From positions 4,154,001-4,218,000 of the forward strand of contig CBDAQO010000002.1 in assembly GCA_965199105.1 (NCBI GenBank): a DNA stretch of 64,000 nucleotides, written 5' to 3'. The notes under the pieces are model-generated. The model had not been told where the DNA came from and did no database searches. It saw nothing but the letters and a program-made list of their open reading frames with translations. Each line of letters opens with the position of its first letter. Position 1 is the stretch's first letter. The DNA is from LMUY01 sp965199105 (GTDB taxonomy: Bacteria > Pseudomonadota > Alphaproteobacteria > Acetobacterales > Acetobacteraceae). Below, in pieces: positions 54,620-63,943 of this stretch. Position numbers and translations under genes: made by a program.

Positions 54620-55840
54620 ATGCTGTATCAGATGTACGAGTGGCAGCGGATGGCCATGCAACCGATGCGCGCCATGGTGTCGGGCGCGATGCAGGTTATG
54701 GACAACCCGGCCAATCCGCTGCGCGAGACCCCGTTTGGGCGCTTCACCGCCGCCGCGTTGGACACGTTCGAGCACACCACACGAGATTTCCGGAAGCCCG
54801 CTTTCGGCCACAGCTCCACGGTGATCGGCGGGCAGGACGTGGCCGTGACCGAGGAGGTGGCGCTGCGCCTGCCGTGGTGCGACCTGCTGCACTTCCGCCG
54901 CGCCGCCGACCGTCCGGACGACCCGGTGTTGCTGATCGTGGCGCCGATGTCCGGCCATTTCGCCACCTTGCTGCGCGGCACGGTGCAAGCGTTCCTGCCC
55001 GACCACGCGGTCTACATCACCGATTGGCGGGACGCCAAGGAGATGAAGCTCAGCGCGCCCGTCTTCGACCTGGACGACTACATCGACTACGTGGAGCATT
55101 TCGTCCGCCATCTCGGCCCGCAAACCCACGTGCTCGCGGTGTGCCAGCCAGCGGTGCCGGTACTGGCCAGCGCCGCGCTGATGAACGCCGACGCCAACGC
55201 GCCCGCGCCGCGCTCCATCATCCTGATCGGCGGCCCGGTGGACACGCGCGAGGCGCCCACCGAGGTCAACCTGTTCGCCAAGAAGCACGACCTAGCCTGG
55301 TTCCGCCGCAACACCATCCACACGGTCCCGTTCGGCGAGCTGGGCTTCATGCGCCAGGTCTATCCCGGCTTCCTGCAATTGGCCGGCTTCATGGCGATGA
55401 ACATCGGGCGCCACATGCAGGCGCATTGGCAGATGTTCGCCCACCTGGTGGATGGCGATGGCGAGCCGCTCGCGTCCAAGCGCGCGTTCTACGACGAGTA
55501 TCGCTCGGTGATGGACCTGTCGGCCGAGTTCTACCTGCAGACCATCGAGACCGTGTTCCAGGAGCACTCGCTGCCGCGCGGCGTGCTGGTCTCGCGGGAC
55601 CGGCCGGTCGACCCGGCGTGCATCACCCGCACCGCCATCATGACCGTGGAGGGCGAGCGGGACGACATCTCCGGCCTCGGCCAAACCCGCGTGACGCATG
55701 ATCTGACGCCGCAACTGGCCGCCGACAAGCACACCCATTGGGAGCAGGCGGGGGTGGGGCATTACGGGCTGTTCAACGGCGCGCGCTTCCGCAACGAGAT
55801 CGCGCCCCGGATCAAGACGTTCATCGCGCGGCACAACTAG
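54620..55840 (+). CDS. phaZ: Intracellular polyhydroxyalkanoate depolymerase
   Basis: A 406-aa PhaZ of the Cupriavidus PhaZ1 type (PHB_depo_C). The N-terminus MLYQMYEWQRMAMQPMRA is characteristic. The catalytic nucleophile is Cys175 in LAVCQPAVP, replacing the serine lipase box, with AVYITDWRDA and a late histidine in QAGVGHYGLFNG. It mobilises stored PHB in the cytoplasm. Divergent from the ABC exporter across 200 nt containing no other gene. Confidence 0.93.
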   Translation: MLYQMYEWQRMAMQPMRAMVSGAMQVMDNPANPLRETPFGRFTAAALDTFEHTTRDFRKPAFGHSSTVIGGQDVAVTEEVALRLPWCDLLHFRRAADRPDDPVLLIVAPMSGHFATLLRGTVQAFLPDHAVYITDWRDAKEMKLSAPVFDLDDYIDYVEHFVRHLGPQTHVLAVCQPAVPVLASAALMNADANAPAPRSIILIGGPVDTREAPTEVNLFAKKHDLAWFRRNTIHTVPFGELGFMRQVYPGFLQLAGFMAMNIGRHMQAHWQMFAHLVDGDGEPLASKRAFYDEYRSVMDLSAEFYLQTIETVFQEHSLPRGVLVSRDRPVDPACITRTAIMTVEGERDDISGLGQTRVTHDLTPQLAADKHTHWEQAGVGHYGLFNGARFRNEIAPRIKTFIARHN

Positions 55841-55919
55841 CGGATTGCGCTTGCAAATCCGCGCCGTTTTGGTGAACGCAGGGCCAGGCGGAACGTTGGG
55901 CGTGTGGAAGGGGTGCGAA

Positions 55920-56183
55920 ATGCGGGTATGGATCGTAGCGGCGATGGTGATGTGTGGCGGTTGGATTGCGTCGGCCGCGCCCGCGTGGGCGCTCGGCTGC
56001 GTGTCGACCACGCCGACGCCGGGCCACGTCATGGGTAACACGGGCTACACCGACATACCGACCGCACCCTGCCCAATCGGGCACTACGCCGCGCTGCAAA
56101 AGAAGCGGAACGGCTCGGCGCTGTTTGCCCAGCCGAAGGACCCGAACGCACCGGCCGACCCACAGACCAATCTTCCGCAGTAA
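55920..56183 (+). CDS. Small exported protein with GCVS motif (87 aa)
   Basis: From ATG 55920, preceded by GGAAGGGG; an earlier frame start at 55845 adds an unlikely leader. Signal peptide MRVWIVAAMVMCGGWIASAA cleaved near PAWA. Mature start LGCVSTTPTPGHVMGNTGYT with two cysteines, then a hydrophilic Pro-rich tail. It shares xGCVSxxxxGxxxGx with the next gene, suggesting paired paralogues. Function unknown. Confidence 0.7.
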   Translation: MRVWIVAAMVMCGGWIASAAPAWALGCVSTTPTPGHVMGNTGYTDIPTAPCPIGHYAALQKKRNGSALFAQPKDPNAPADPQTNLPQ

Positions 56184-56196
56184 TGGAGTTCAACGC

Positions 56197-56418
56197 ATGA
56201 AGTCTCTTCTCGCCCTTGCCGCCGTGGTCAGCATCGGCTTTGCCGCCCCGCAGGCGCACGCCATCGGTTGTGTATCGGGCGGTGCCGTGGGTGGCGTGGC
56301 CGGTCACATGGCTGGCCATCATGCATTGCTGGGCGCTGCGGCGGGCTGTGCCGTCGGGCACCATGAGGCGGTGAAGAACAAGCGCGCCGTGGCGGCTCAG
56401 CAGACCCAGCAGCGCTAG
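56197..56418 (+). CDS. Small exported glycine-zipper protein with GCVS motif (73 aa)
   Basis: From ATG 56197 with GGAG upstream, 13 nt after the previous gene. Signal peptide ends SIGFAAPQAHA; mature start IGCVSGGAVGGVAGHMAGHH forms a Gly/Ala/His zipper, followed by GCAVGHHEAVKNKR. Two cysteines and six histidines could bind metal, but this is speculation. Likely periplasmic or outer-membrane associated. Confidence 0.75.
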   Translation: MKSLLALAAVVSIGFAAPQAHAIGCVSGGAVGGVAGHMAGHHALLGAAAGCAVGHHEAVKNKRAVAAQQTQQR

Positions 56419-56425
56419 AGGCATC

Positions 56426-56467
56426 CGGGCTGGACGCGCGACGCCACCAGCGTTCGCGCCCAGCCCG
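56426..56467. terminator. Bidirectional hairpin between the glycine-zipper gene and mscL
   Basis: CGGGCTGG (56426-56433) pairs with CCAGCCCG (56460-56467); the pairing continues inward with small mismatches. Between convergent stops at 56418 and 56475. Confidence 0.6.
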
Positions 56468-56474
56468 CAGCCGC

Positions 56475-56942
56475 TTACTCGGTCCGCGCGACCGGCCGCT
56501 GCACGAGCGCGTTGCGAATGTCTTCCAACAACGCCTCGCTGCGGGTCGGCTCCGGCGGCACGGTTGGCTCCACTGCCTCCTTGCGCTGGAACGCGCTCAG
56601 CAGCTTCACGACCCAGAAGATCGCGAACGCCACGATCAGGAACTGGATGACGGCGTTGACGAACAGGCCGACGTTCAGCGTCACCGCCCCGGCCTTTTGC
56701 GCCGCGTCCAGCGTGGGTTGAACCGGGCCCTTTAGCGTGACGAAGATGTTGGTGAAATCCACCCCGCCCACGATCAGGCCGATCAGCGGCGTGAAGATGT
56801 CCTTCACCAGGCTCGAGACGATGCTGGTGAACGCCGCGCCGATGATGATGCCGACGGCCAGATCCACCACGTTGCCGCGCATGATGAAGGCCTTGAACTC
56901 GCTGACCCATCCTGGCGCGTGAAGGCGTTTCGGCGGTTGCAT
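56475..56942 (-). CDS. mscL: Large-conductance mechanosensitive channel
   Basis: A 155-aa MscL. FKAFIMRGNVVDLAVGIIIG forms TM1 with the pore glycines, then AAFTSIVSSLVKDIFTPLIG, a periplasmic loop, TM2 GLFVNAVIQFLIVAFAIFWV and a charged C-terminal helix bundle (TRSEALLEDIRNALVQ). It opens under membrane tension during hypo-osmotic shock. Confidence 0.95.
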   Translation of the reverse strand: MQPPKRLHAPGWVSEFKAFIMRGNVVDLAVGIIIGAAFTSIVSSLVKDIFTPLIGLIVGGVDFTNIFVTLKGPVQPTLDAAQKAGAVTLNVGLFVNAVIQFLIVAFAIFWVVKLLSAFQRKEAVEPTVPPEPTRSEALLEDIRNALVQRPVARTE

Positions 56943-57089
56943 GGCAATTCCTTCGTGTTCTGGCGCTTCGTTTCTATTTTGATTGCCGCCGCGGCGCTAC
57001 CCTGAAGCCGGCTGACCAAGAAAGCCGCACAGACCTTTCTGTCTGCACAACATCCAGGCGATTGAGCGCCGGCATCAGGCAATGGCGGC

Positions 57090-57105
57090 TGGCATATCGC
57101 TTGCT
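57090..57105 (+). promoter_or_regulatory. Sigma-54 (RpoN) promoter of the cyanate operon
   Basis: TGGCATATCGCTTGCT fits TGGCAYR-N4-TTGCW with exact -24 GG / -12 GC spacing. Transcription would begin near 57116, about 37 nt before the cynA start. A dyad (57027-57048, core CAGAC-N6-GTCTG) lies upstream and could be an activator site. Confidence 0.7.
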
Positions 57106-57152
57106 CCACCGGCTTCAGCCTCGACCCAATCTCGACCTGACGGGAGTTCGCC

Positions 57153-58463
57153 TTGCCAATCCCGCCCTTCGCCCACCCACACGGCTGTCGCTGCGGCATT
57201 GGCGGCCTGGCCTGTGAGGGTGTGCCCAACGCGATGCGCCTAGCCGCGGAACGGGCGGCGTTCGGCGGCGAAGCGGGGCGGCGCCGGGTCATCCGTGCCG
57301 TGGGCGCGGCCACCGTCGTCGCCGCGATGGACCGGGTGTTCCCCATCCTGCGCGCCCAGGAAGCCTGGGCCGAGGACGCCGGCGCGCCGGAAAAGAAGGA
57401 CCTCAAGGTCGGCTTCATCGCCATCACCTGCGCCACCCCGATCATCCTGGCCGCGCCGATGGGGTTCTACGCCAAGCAGGGCCTGAACGTGGACATCGTG
57501 CGCACCGCGGGCTGGGCCGTGGTGCGGGACAAGGCGCTCGACGGCGAATACGACGCCGCCCACATGCTGAGCCCGATGCCGCTGGCGCTCACCCTAGGCG
57601 CCGGGTCGGGCGCGGTGCCCTACACGGTGCCGGCGATCGAGAACATCAACGGCCAAGCCATCACGATGGCCATGAAGCACAAGGACAATCGCGACCCGGC
57701 GAAGTGGCGCGGCATGAAGTTCGGCATCCCGTTCGACTACTCGATGCACAACTACCTGCTGCGCTACTACCTGGCCGAAGCCGGGCTCGACCCCGACCGG
57801 GACGTGCAGCTCCGCGTCATCCCGCCGCCCGAGATGGTGGCCAACCTGCGCGCCGAGAACATCGACGGCTTCCTCGGCCCCGACCCGTTCAACCAGCGCG
57901 CGGTGTATGACGGCGTGGGCTTCATCCACCTGCTCACCCGCGAGCTGTGGGACGGCCATCCGTGCTGCGCGTTCGGCATCAGCCGCGCCATGGTGCAGCA
58001 GGCGCCCAACACCTTCCGCGCCCTGCTGCAGGCCATCGTGGACAGCACCGCCTATGCCAACCAGGCCGAGCACCGCAAGGACATCGCGGACCTGATTGCC
58101 GGCCAGAACTACCTCAACCAGCCCGCAACCGTGGTGGAGCAGGCGCTCACCGGCACCTACGCCGACGGGCTGGGCAACGTGAAGCAGGTGCCGCAGCGGG
58201 TCAGCTTCGACCCGTTCCCCTACCCCTCGATGGCGGTCTGGATGATGACGCAGATGAAGCGCTGGGGGCAGGTGCGCGGGGACCTGTCCTGGCGGGACGT
58301 GGCGCAGCAGGTCTACCTCGCCACCGACGCCGCCGCCGCCATGAAGCAGGCCGGCCTGCCCGTCCCCGCCACGCCCTACAAGAGCTACACCATCATGGGC
58401 AAGACCTTCGACCCGGCGGAGCCCGACGCCTACGTCGCCTCCTTCGCCATCAAGCGGGCATGA
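57153..58463 (+). CDS. cynA: Cyanate/nitrate-type ABC substrate-binding protein (CmpA/NrtA family)
   Basis: A 436-aa binding protein with TTG start 57153 (GGGAG 8 nt upstream); ATG at 57234 is a fallback. The first 25 residues carry a Cys cluster (HPHGCRCGIGG; C12, C14, C21), then a Tat-like signal GRRRVIRAVGAATVV (42-56). The NrtA-type core includes VGFIAITCATPIILAAPMGF, GWAVVRDKALDGEYDAAHML, FLGPDPFNQRA and DGHPCCAFGIS. Assigned to cyanate rather than nitrate or bicarbonate because the operon ends in cyanase. Exported. Confidence 0.85.
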   Translation: MPIPPFAHPHGCRCGIGGLACEGVPNAMRLAAERAAFGGEAGRRRVIRAVGAATVVAAMDRVFPILRAQEAWAEDAGAPEKKDLKVGFIAITCATPIILAAPMGFYAKQGLNVDIVRTAGWAVVRDKALDGEYDAAHMLSPMPLALTLGAGSGAVPYTVPAIENINGQAITMAMKHKDNRDPAKWRGMKFGIPFDYSMHNYLLRYYLAEAGLDPDRDVQLRVIPPPEMVANLRAENIDGFLGPDPFNQRAVYDGVGFIHLLTRELWDGHPCCAFGISRAMVQQAPNTFRALLQAIVDSTAYANQAEHRKDIADLIAGQNYLNQPATVVEQALTGTYADGLGNVKQVPQRVSFDPFPYPSMAVWMMTQMKRWGQVRGDLSWRDVAQQVYLATDAAAAMKQAGLPVPATPYKSYTIMGKTFDPAEPDAYVASFAIKRA

Positions 58464-59295
58464 CCGGCCGCGCCCGGCAGCGCCTGCAATCGCTGCTGCT
58501 GCTGGCGCTGCTGCTGGCCGCCTTCCTTGGCGCCTGGCAGTGGGCCGCGACCCCAGCCGCCGGAACGGTGACGGTCGACCCGGCCTATGCCGCCCTGGTC
58601 GGCGCGGCCGCCAGCCAGGGCCAGAAATCCCCCATGCCGCGCCCGTCCGACGTCGCCGTGCGCGCCTGGGCCCTGCTACGCGACCCGTTCTACGTCCACG
58701 GCACCAACGACCAAGGCATCGGCATCCAGCTCGGCTGGTCGCTGCTGCGGGTGGCGCTGGGCTTCGGCCTGGCGGTGCTGGTGGCCATCCCGCTCGGCTT
58801 CCTGATCGGCATGAGCCCGGTGATGGGTGGCGCGCTGGACCCGATCATCCAGGTGTTGCGCCCGGTCAGCCCGCTCGCCTGGATGCCGCTGGCGCTCTAC
58901 ACCATCAAGAGCAGCAGCGTGTCCGCCATCTTCGTGATCTTCATCTGCGCCATCTGGCCCATGCTGCTGAACACCGCCCAGGGCGTCGGCAGCGTGCGGC
59001 GCGAGTGGCTGAACGTGGCGCGCACGCTCGAGGCCGGGCCCTGGCGCACCGCCTTGCGCGTGATCCTGCCCGCCGCCGCGCCTACCATCATGACCGGAAT
59101 GCGCATTTCGGTCGGCATCGCCTGGCTGGTAATCGTGGCGGCCGAGATGCTGGTCGGCGGCACCGGGATCGGCTACTTCGTCTGGAACCAGTGGAACAAC
59201 CTCTCCATCGCCGACATCGTGGTCGCCATCCTGCTGATCGGGCTGGTGGGCATGGCGCTGGACCAAGGGCTGGGCCGGCTGGCGCGGGCGGTGAC

Positions 59296-59308
<13 letters not shown>
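58460..59308 (+). CDS. cynB: Cyanate-type ABC transporter permease (NrtB/CynB family)
   Basis: A 282-aa permease from ATG 58460 (ATGA overlap with cynA). Six membrane segments, QLGWSLLRVALGFGLAVLVA, LRPVSPLAWMPLALYTIKSS and an EAA-like ARTLEAGPWRTALRVILPAA coupling loop. Forms a homodimeric channel. Overlaps the ATPase gene by 13 nt. Confidence 0.88.
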
Positions 59309-60182
<874 letters not shown>

Positions 60183-60186
<4 letters not shown>

Positions 60187-60632
60187 ACGAAGCCAAGACC
60201 GCGTTGGGCCACAAGATCATGGCGGCCAAGAAGGCGAAGGGCTGGACCTGGCCGCAAGTGGCCGAAAAGCTGGGGCATTCGACGGTTTGGGTGTGCGCCG
60301 CCTGCCTCGGCCAGATGTCCATGGCCAGCGAGACGGCGGAAAAGGCCGGCTTGCTGTTCGACCTCAACCCGGCCGAGATCGACCTGCTGACCCAGGCGCC
60401 CTATCGCGGCTCGCTGCCCACCGAGGTGCCGACCGACCCGCTGATCTACCGCTTCTACGAGCTGGTGAGCGTGTATGGGACGACCTGGAAGGAGCTGATC
60501 CACGAGGAGTTCGGCGACGGCATCATGTCCGCCATCGACTTCGACATGACGATGGAGCGCCAGCCCGACCAGAAGGGCGACCGGGTGAAGATCGGCATGA
60601 GCGGCAAGTTCCTGCCCTACAAGCGCTACTGA
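60183..60632 (+). CDS. cynS: Cyanase (cyanate hydratase)
   Basis: A 149-aa cyanase. N-terminal helical DNA-binding-like domain (KKAKGWTWPQVAEKLGHSTVW) and the C-terminal catalytic domain with R90 and E93 in LIYRFYE and S116 in MSAIDF, at the same spacing as R96/E99/S122 of E. coli CynS. Ends GMSGKFLPYKRY. Converts cyanate plus bicarbonate to ammonia and CO2. Homodecamer, cytoplasmic. Coupled to cynD by ATGA. Confidence 0.97.
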
Positions 60633-60680
60633 CCTGCCGAGCGCCAGGGTGCTATAGCCGCCGCGCCATACCCCTCGCGG

Positions 60681-61532
60681 ATGCCCTGCATGCTGAAAGC
60701 CCTCCTCGCCGCTGCAACCCTGCTGACGCCCGCCGCCGCCGCCGCGGCCGACCTCAACGTGCTCTACGCCGGCTCCCTGCTGAGCCTCATGGAGCACGGT
60801 ATCGGGCCCGCGTTCGACCAGGCCGGTGGCGACAGCTTCCGCGGGTTCGCCGCCGGGTCGAACGCGCTGGCCAACCAGATCAAGGGCAAGCAGCGCCAGG
60901 CCGACGTGTTCATCAGCGCCGCGCCGGGCGTCAATGCCGGCCTGATGGGGGCGCAGAACGGCGATTGGGTGAGCTGGTACATCACCTTCGCCCAGTCCCC
61001 GCTGGTGATCGGCTACAACGCGAACAGCCGCTTCGCCGCCGAGCTCAAGAGCAAGCCCTGGTATGAGGTGCTGCGCGAGCCCGGCATCCATATCGGCCGC
61101 ACCGACCCCAAGCTCGACCCGAAGGGCGCGCTGACCGTGCAATTGCTGGAGCATGCGCAGGACGTCTACCACCAGCCCGGCCTCGCCGCCGCGGTGCTGG
61201 GAGAGGACGAGAACCCGGCCGAGATCATGCCGGAGGAGAACCTGGTCGGCCGCCTGCAGTCCGGCCAGCTCGACGTGGGCTTCTTCTACTCGACCGAGAC
61301 GGCGGACTTGCATATCGACGCCATTCCGCTGCCGCCCGAGGTCGCCCTCAGCGCGCACTACACCGTCACGATCCTGAAGGACGCGCCGGACCAGGCGGCG
61401 GCGGTGCGGTTCGTGAACGCCCTGCTGAGCCCGGCCGGCAGAGCCATCATGCAGCAGCAAGGGCTGGACGTGGTGGCGCCGGTCATCAGTGGGGACGCCA
61501 AGCAGATGCCCGCCGACCTCCATTTGCACTGA
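60681..61532 (+). CDS. Molybdate/tungstate-type ABC substrate-binding protein (ModA/WtpA-like)
   Basis: A 283-aa periplasmic binding protein (ATG 60681, or 60690). Signal peptide LKALLAAATLLTPAAAAAA. Mature start LNVLYAGSLLSLMEHGIGPA, GSNALANQIKGKQRQADVFI, FAQSPLVIGYNANSRFA, GRTDPKLDPKG and DVGFFYSTE match the oxyanion-binding cluster of WtpA-like proteins. First of two genes with the fused permease-ATPase (gap 8 nt). Confidence 0.82.
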   Translation: MPCMLKALLAAATLLTPAAAAAADLNVLYAGSLLSLMEHGIGPAFDQAGGDSFRGFAAGSNALANQIKGKQRQADVFISAAPGVNAGLMGAQNGDWVSWYITFAQSPLVIGYNANSRFAAELKSKPWYEVLREPGIHIGRTDPKLDPKGALTVQLLEHAQDVYHQPGLAAAVLGEDENPAEIMPEENLVGRLQSGQLDVGFFYSTETADLHIDAIPLPPEVALSAHYTVTILKDAPDQAAAVRFVNALLSPAGRAIMQQQGLDVVAPVISGDAKQMPADLHLH

Positions 61533-61540
61533 CCCCCGCG

Positions 61541-63418
61541 TTGCGGCTGCCTCCGGTGCTGCCGCTGCTGGGTGGGGTGCTGGCGCTCTACCTGCTGGCG
61601 CCGTTCGTGGCCGGGTTGCAACAGGTGTTCGCCGCCGACTGGCAGCACGTGGATTGGGCGGCGCTCGCCTCCGCCGGCTTGGTCTCGGTGGCCAGCGCCA
61701 CGGCCGCGTCCGCTTTGGTCGCGATGGGCGGCATCCCGCTGGGCTACCTGCTGGCGCGCGGGAAGTGGCGGGGGATGGCGCCGCTGGGCTTCCTGGTGCA
61801 ACTGCCGCTCGCCTTGCCGCCGCTCGTCAGCGGCACCCTGCTGCTGTTCCTGCTCGGCTACGCTAGCCCGCTCGGCCGCCTGACCCATGGCGCACTCACC
61901 GACTCGTTCCTCGGCATCGTGCTGGCCGAGGCGTTCGTGGCGGCACCGTTCCTGATCATTGCCGCCCGCTCCGCCTTCCGCGACGTCGACCCGGCGCTCG
62001 AGGACGTCGCGGCCACGCTCGGCCTGGCGCCGGGCGCGGTGTTCCGCCGGGTCAGCCTGTCGCTGGCGGCGCGGGGGGTTTGGGCCGGACTGCTGCTCAC
62101 CTGGCTGCGCGCGTTCGGCGAGTTCGGCGCGACGGTGCTGGTGGCGTACCACCCCTACTCGCTGCCGGTTTACAGCTACGTCGCGTTCGGGAGCGAGGGG
62201 CTGCCGGCAATGCTGCCCATCCTGCTGCCCACCCTTGCCGTGGCGGTGCTGGTGATGGCGGCGAGTCTGCGGGCCGAGCGCCGCTCCCACGTGATCCCGG
62301 TCGAGGCGATGGTGCCGCCGCCATCGCCGCCGCCGCCGGGCCCACGCCCCGCCAGCCTGCCCCCGCGCCCGCTCGAACTCGCTTTCCGCCAGGACCGCGG
62401 CTTCATGCTGGACGTTGCCTGGCAGACGCAAGCGCGGCGGCTCTGCATCCTCGGCGCGTCCGGCTCCGGCAAGACGGCGACGCTGCGGCTGATTGCGGGG
62501 GTGGACCGCGCCAGCCACGCCACGCTCACGCTGGCCGGGCGTGACCTGGGGCACCTGCCGCCGCATCTGCGCTCGGTGGGCTACGTGCCGCAGAACTACG
62601 CGCTGCTGCCCGGCGTGCCGGTCGGCCGCCAAATCCGGTTTGGCATGGGGGCGGAGGCGGCGCGGGCGACGCATTGGTCGCAGCGTCTCGGCCTGGCCGG
62701 GCTGGACCACCGCACGCCGCAGGAGTTGTCGCTCGGCCAGCAGCAACGCGTGGCGCTCGCCCGCGCCCTGTCCCGCCCGTCCGCCCTGCTGCTGCTGGAC
62801 GAGCCGTTCTCCGCCCTGGACGCGCCGTTGCGGGCGGCGCTGCGCGAGGAGCTCTGCGCCCTGCAAAGGGAGATCGCGGCCACCACCATCCTGGTGACGC
62901 ACGACCCGGCGGAGGCGCTGCTGCTGGCCGACGAGCTGCTGATTCTGGAGGCTGGCCGGGTGCTGCAATCAGGCCCCGTTTCCGCCGTGTTCCAGCGCCC
63001 GGCCAGCGAAGCCGCCGCCCGGCTGCTCGGGGCAGAGAACGTGGCCGCAGCCGTCGCCACCGGCGCTGACCGGATCGACTTGGGCGGCGTGGTCATCCCC
63101 GTGCCGGGCCCGGCACTGCGACCCGGGCCAGTCGGCTGGGCGATCCGCGCCACGGCGGTGCGGCTGGTGGCGGAGGGCGGCTACCCCGCCACCGTGCTGG
63201 CGGTCGGCGAGCTACGCGCCGGGCAGCGTTGGGTGACGCTGCAACTCGGCGCCACGGTGCTGCAGGCGGCGGCCGAGGCGGCGGTGCCATTGGGCGAGTG
63301 CCGGGTGAGCCTGAACCTCGCCGCTCTGCAAGTCTGGCCCGCACCCAGCGGCGCCGGCCGTGCTGGCCTGATGGCAGCGCGCTATGCCGACGCGGGTGCG
63401 TTAAGCCTTCAGCAATAA
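61541..63418 (+). CDS. Fused molybdate-type ABC permease and ATPase (ModB-ModC fusion)
   Basis: 625 aa with a TTG start 8 nt after the binding-protein stop, no clear Shine-Dalgarno, probably coupled. Residues 1 to about 245 are a ModB-like permease (GIPLGYLLARGKWRG, LVQLPLALPPLVSGT, EDVAATLGLAPGAVFRRVSL). A Pro-rich linker (about 255-277) leads to an ATPase: Walker A GASGSGKTA (304-312), signature LSLGQQQR (about 396), Walker B LLLLDEPFSALD (about 417), and a C-terminal TOBE-like domain for oxyanion regulation. A half-size importer working as a homodimer. Confidence 0.9.
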   Translation: MRLPPVLPLLGGVLALYLLAPFVAGLQQVFAADWQHVDWAALASAGLVSVASATAASALVAMGGIPLGYLLARGKWRGMAPLGFLVQLPLALPPLVSGTLLLFLLGYASPLGRLTHGALTDSFLGIVLAEAFVAAPFLIIAARSAFRDVDPALEDVAATLGLAPGAVFRRVSLSLAARGVWAGLLLTWLRAFGEFGATVLVAYHPYSLPVYSYVAFGSEGLPAMLPILLPTLAVAVLVMAASLRAERRSHVIPVEAMVPPPSPPPPGPRPASLPPRPLELAFRQDRGFMLDVAWQTQARRLCILGASGSGKTATLRLIAGVDRASHATLTLAGRDLGHLPPHLRSVGYVPQNYALLPGVPVGRQIRFGMGAEAARATHWSQRLGLAGLDHRTPQELSLGQQQRVALARALSRPSALLLLDEPFSALDAPLRAALREELCALQREIAATTILVTHDPAEALLLADELLILEAGRVLQSGPVSAVFQRPASEAAARLLGAENVAAAVATGADRIDLGGVVIPVPGPALRPGPVGWAIRATAVRLVAEGGYPATVLAVGELRAGQRWVTLQLGATVLQAAAEAAVPLGECRVSLNLAALQVWPAPSGAGRAGLMAARYADAGALSLQQ

Positions 63419-63441
63419 CTACGTGGCAGGATGGGCTCGCC

Positions 63442-63936
63442 TCACGGGGGGCTCGGCAGCGGCACCACGCTCAGCCGCGCCACGTCGCGCACGCTGCGCC
63501 CGCCCATGCGGTCGCCGGGGACGACCAGGCGGTAATGGCCTGATGGCAGGGCTTGGCCGTCCTGCTTGTCGGCCAGGATCACCTGCTTGCCCTCGAAGGC
63601 GGGCGAAATCTCACCCAGCGCCAGGGTGGCGGCATAGCCATCATGGCCCTGCACCAGCACGGCAAGGCGAACCTGCTCGCGCGGCTTGGCCGGGTCGATG
63701 GCGCCCTCGTGCTCGAGCACGGTCCATAGCAGCGGGCCCTCGAACATCGCCTGGCGCGCGCCGTGCTCGGTGCCGAACGCCACCGGAACCTGGATCACCG
63801 GCAGCCCCGCCATGTCGTCGGGGGTGAGGGTGCGCTCGACCGCCAGGCCCGAGACCGTGATGCCAGTGGCATCGTCCGCATAGGCCGGGGCGGCCAGCAC
63901 CAGCCCGGCCAGCACAATCATGGTTCGTTGCAGCAT
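63442..63936 (-). CDS. Exported molybdopterin-oxidoreductase-fold (sulfite oxidase-like) small protein
   Basis: A 164-aa protein with signal peptide LQRTMIVLAGLVLAAPAYA. ITVSGLAVERTLTPDDMAGL, FEGPLLWTVLEHEGAID and GHDGYAATLALGEISPAFEG follow the Oxidored_molyb pattern, but the Cys ligand for Mo seen in true sulfite oxidases is absent. It may be a non-catalytic relative. Adjacent and convergent to the molybdate-type transporter. Confidence 0.75.
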   Translation of the reverse strand: MLQRTMIVLAGLVLAAPAYADDATGITVSGLAVERTLTPDDMAGLPVIQVPVAFGTEHGARQAMFEGPLLWTVLEHEGAIDPAKPREQVRLAVLVQGHDGYAATLALGEISPAFEGKQVILADKQDGQALPSGHYRLVVPGDRMGGRSVRDVARLSVVPLPSPP

Positions 63937-63943
63937 TCTTACC

